Of a stretch of DNA of 5,488 nucleotides, positions 5,417 to 5,488 are shown piece by piece. Made by a program: the position numbers and the translations under genes. The notes under the pieces were generated by a model. That model was not told where the DNA came from, did no database searches, and was given only the letters and a program-made list of their open reading frames with translations. Origin of the DNA: an uncultured Eubacteriales bacterium. GTDB lineage: Bacteria > Bacillota > Clostridia > Oscillospirales > Oscillospiraceae. Position 1 is the stretch's first letter; each line of letters opens with the position of its first letter. The DNA is taken from contig URCY01000079.1 in the NCBI GenBank assembly GCA_900546415.1, positions 1-5,488 on the forward strand, in the 5' to 3' direction.

Positions 5417-5488
5417 CCAAAAAGGGGCGGCGGGCATAAAACTTCATGCGTGAGCACCGCACCACGAAAATGCGCAAATGCCGGTGCA

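Noticed and set aside
5199..5477. 92-codon minus-strand open frame at the right end
   Set aside because: It runs through the 19-bp hairpin and into the SLH gene, is Arg/Ser/Pro-rich, and has no ribosome binding site or recognisable motif.

Overview
The window most likely comes from a GC-rich, anaerobic, gut-type member of the Clostridia (Oscillospiraceae/Ruminococcaceae-like). The reasons are strong AGGAGG-type ribosome binding sites, a PreT/PreA pair of the kind carried by gut Firmicutes, and a secreted protein ending in S-layer homology (SLH) repeats. This placement is inference from gene content and style; no rRNA or other marker gene is present.

Layout. Positions 1-237 hold no gene. An AT-rich stretch is followed by a dense cluster of perfect inverted repeats (68-217) downstream of preA. 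Positions 238-2720 on the minus strand are a tight two-gene operon, preT then preA, with only 2 bases between the genes. Together they should encode the NAD-dependent dihydropyrimidine dehydrogenase that reduces uracil or thymine to the 5,6-dihydro form. Positions 2721-3117 are a divergent intergenic region. It holds a convincing promoter for each direction (each with a 17-base spacer and an extended -10) and GC-rich hairpins in both leaders. Positions 3118-5235 on the plus strand encode a 705-residue exported protein: signal peptide, probable pro-region, caspase/gingipain-like (clan CD) cysteine peptidase domain with a visible His/Cys pair, a small Cys/His zinc-ribbon-like segment, and three SLH repeats for cell-wall anchoring. 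Positions 5236-5488 are intergenic, dominated by a 19-bp perfect hairpin after the SLH gene.

How the parts work together. PreT carries electrons from NAD(P)H through flavin and Fe-S clusters to PreA, which holds FMN and the pyrimidine site; this is a cytoplasmic catabolic enzyme. The SLH peptidase acts outside the cell and has no evident functional link to preTA beyond sharing the divergent intergenic region. The enzymes for the next steps of pyrimidine breakdown (dihydropyrimidinase, beta-ureidopropionase) are not in the window.

The items most worth following up are the structured repeat or RNA-like element at 68-217, the wall-anchored caspase-like peptidase, and the structured leaders. I found no CRISPR array, tRNA, rRNA, insertion sequence or phage gene.
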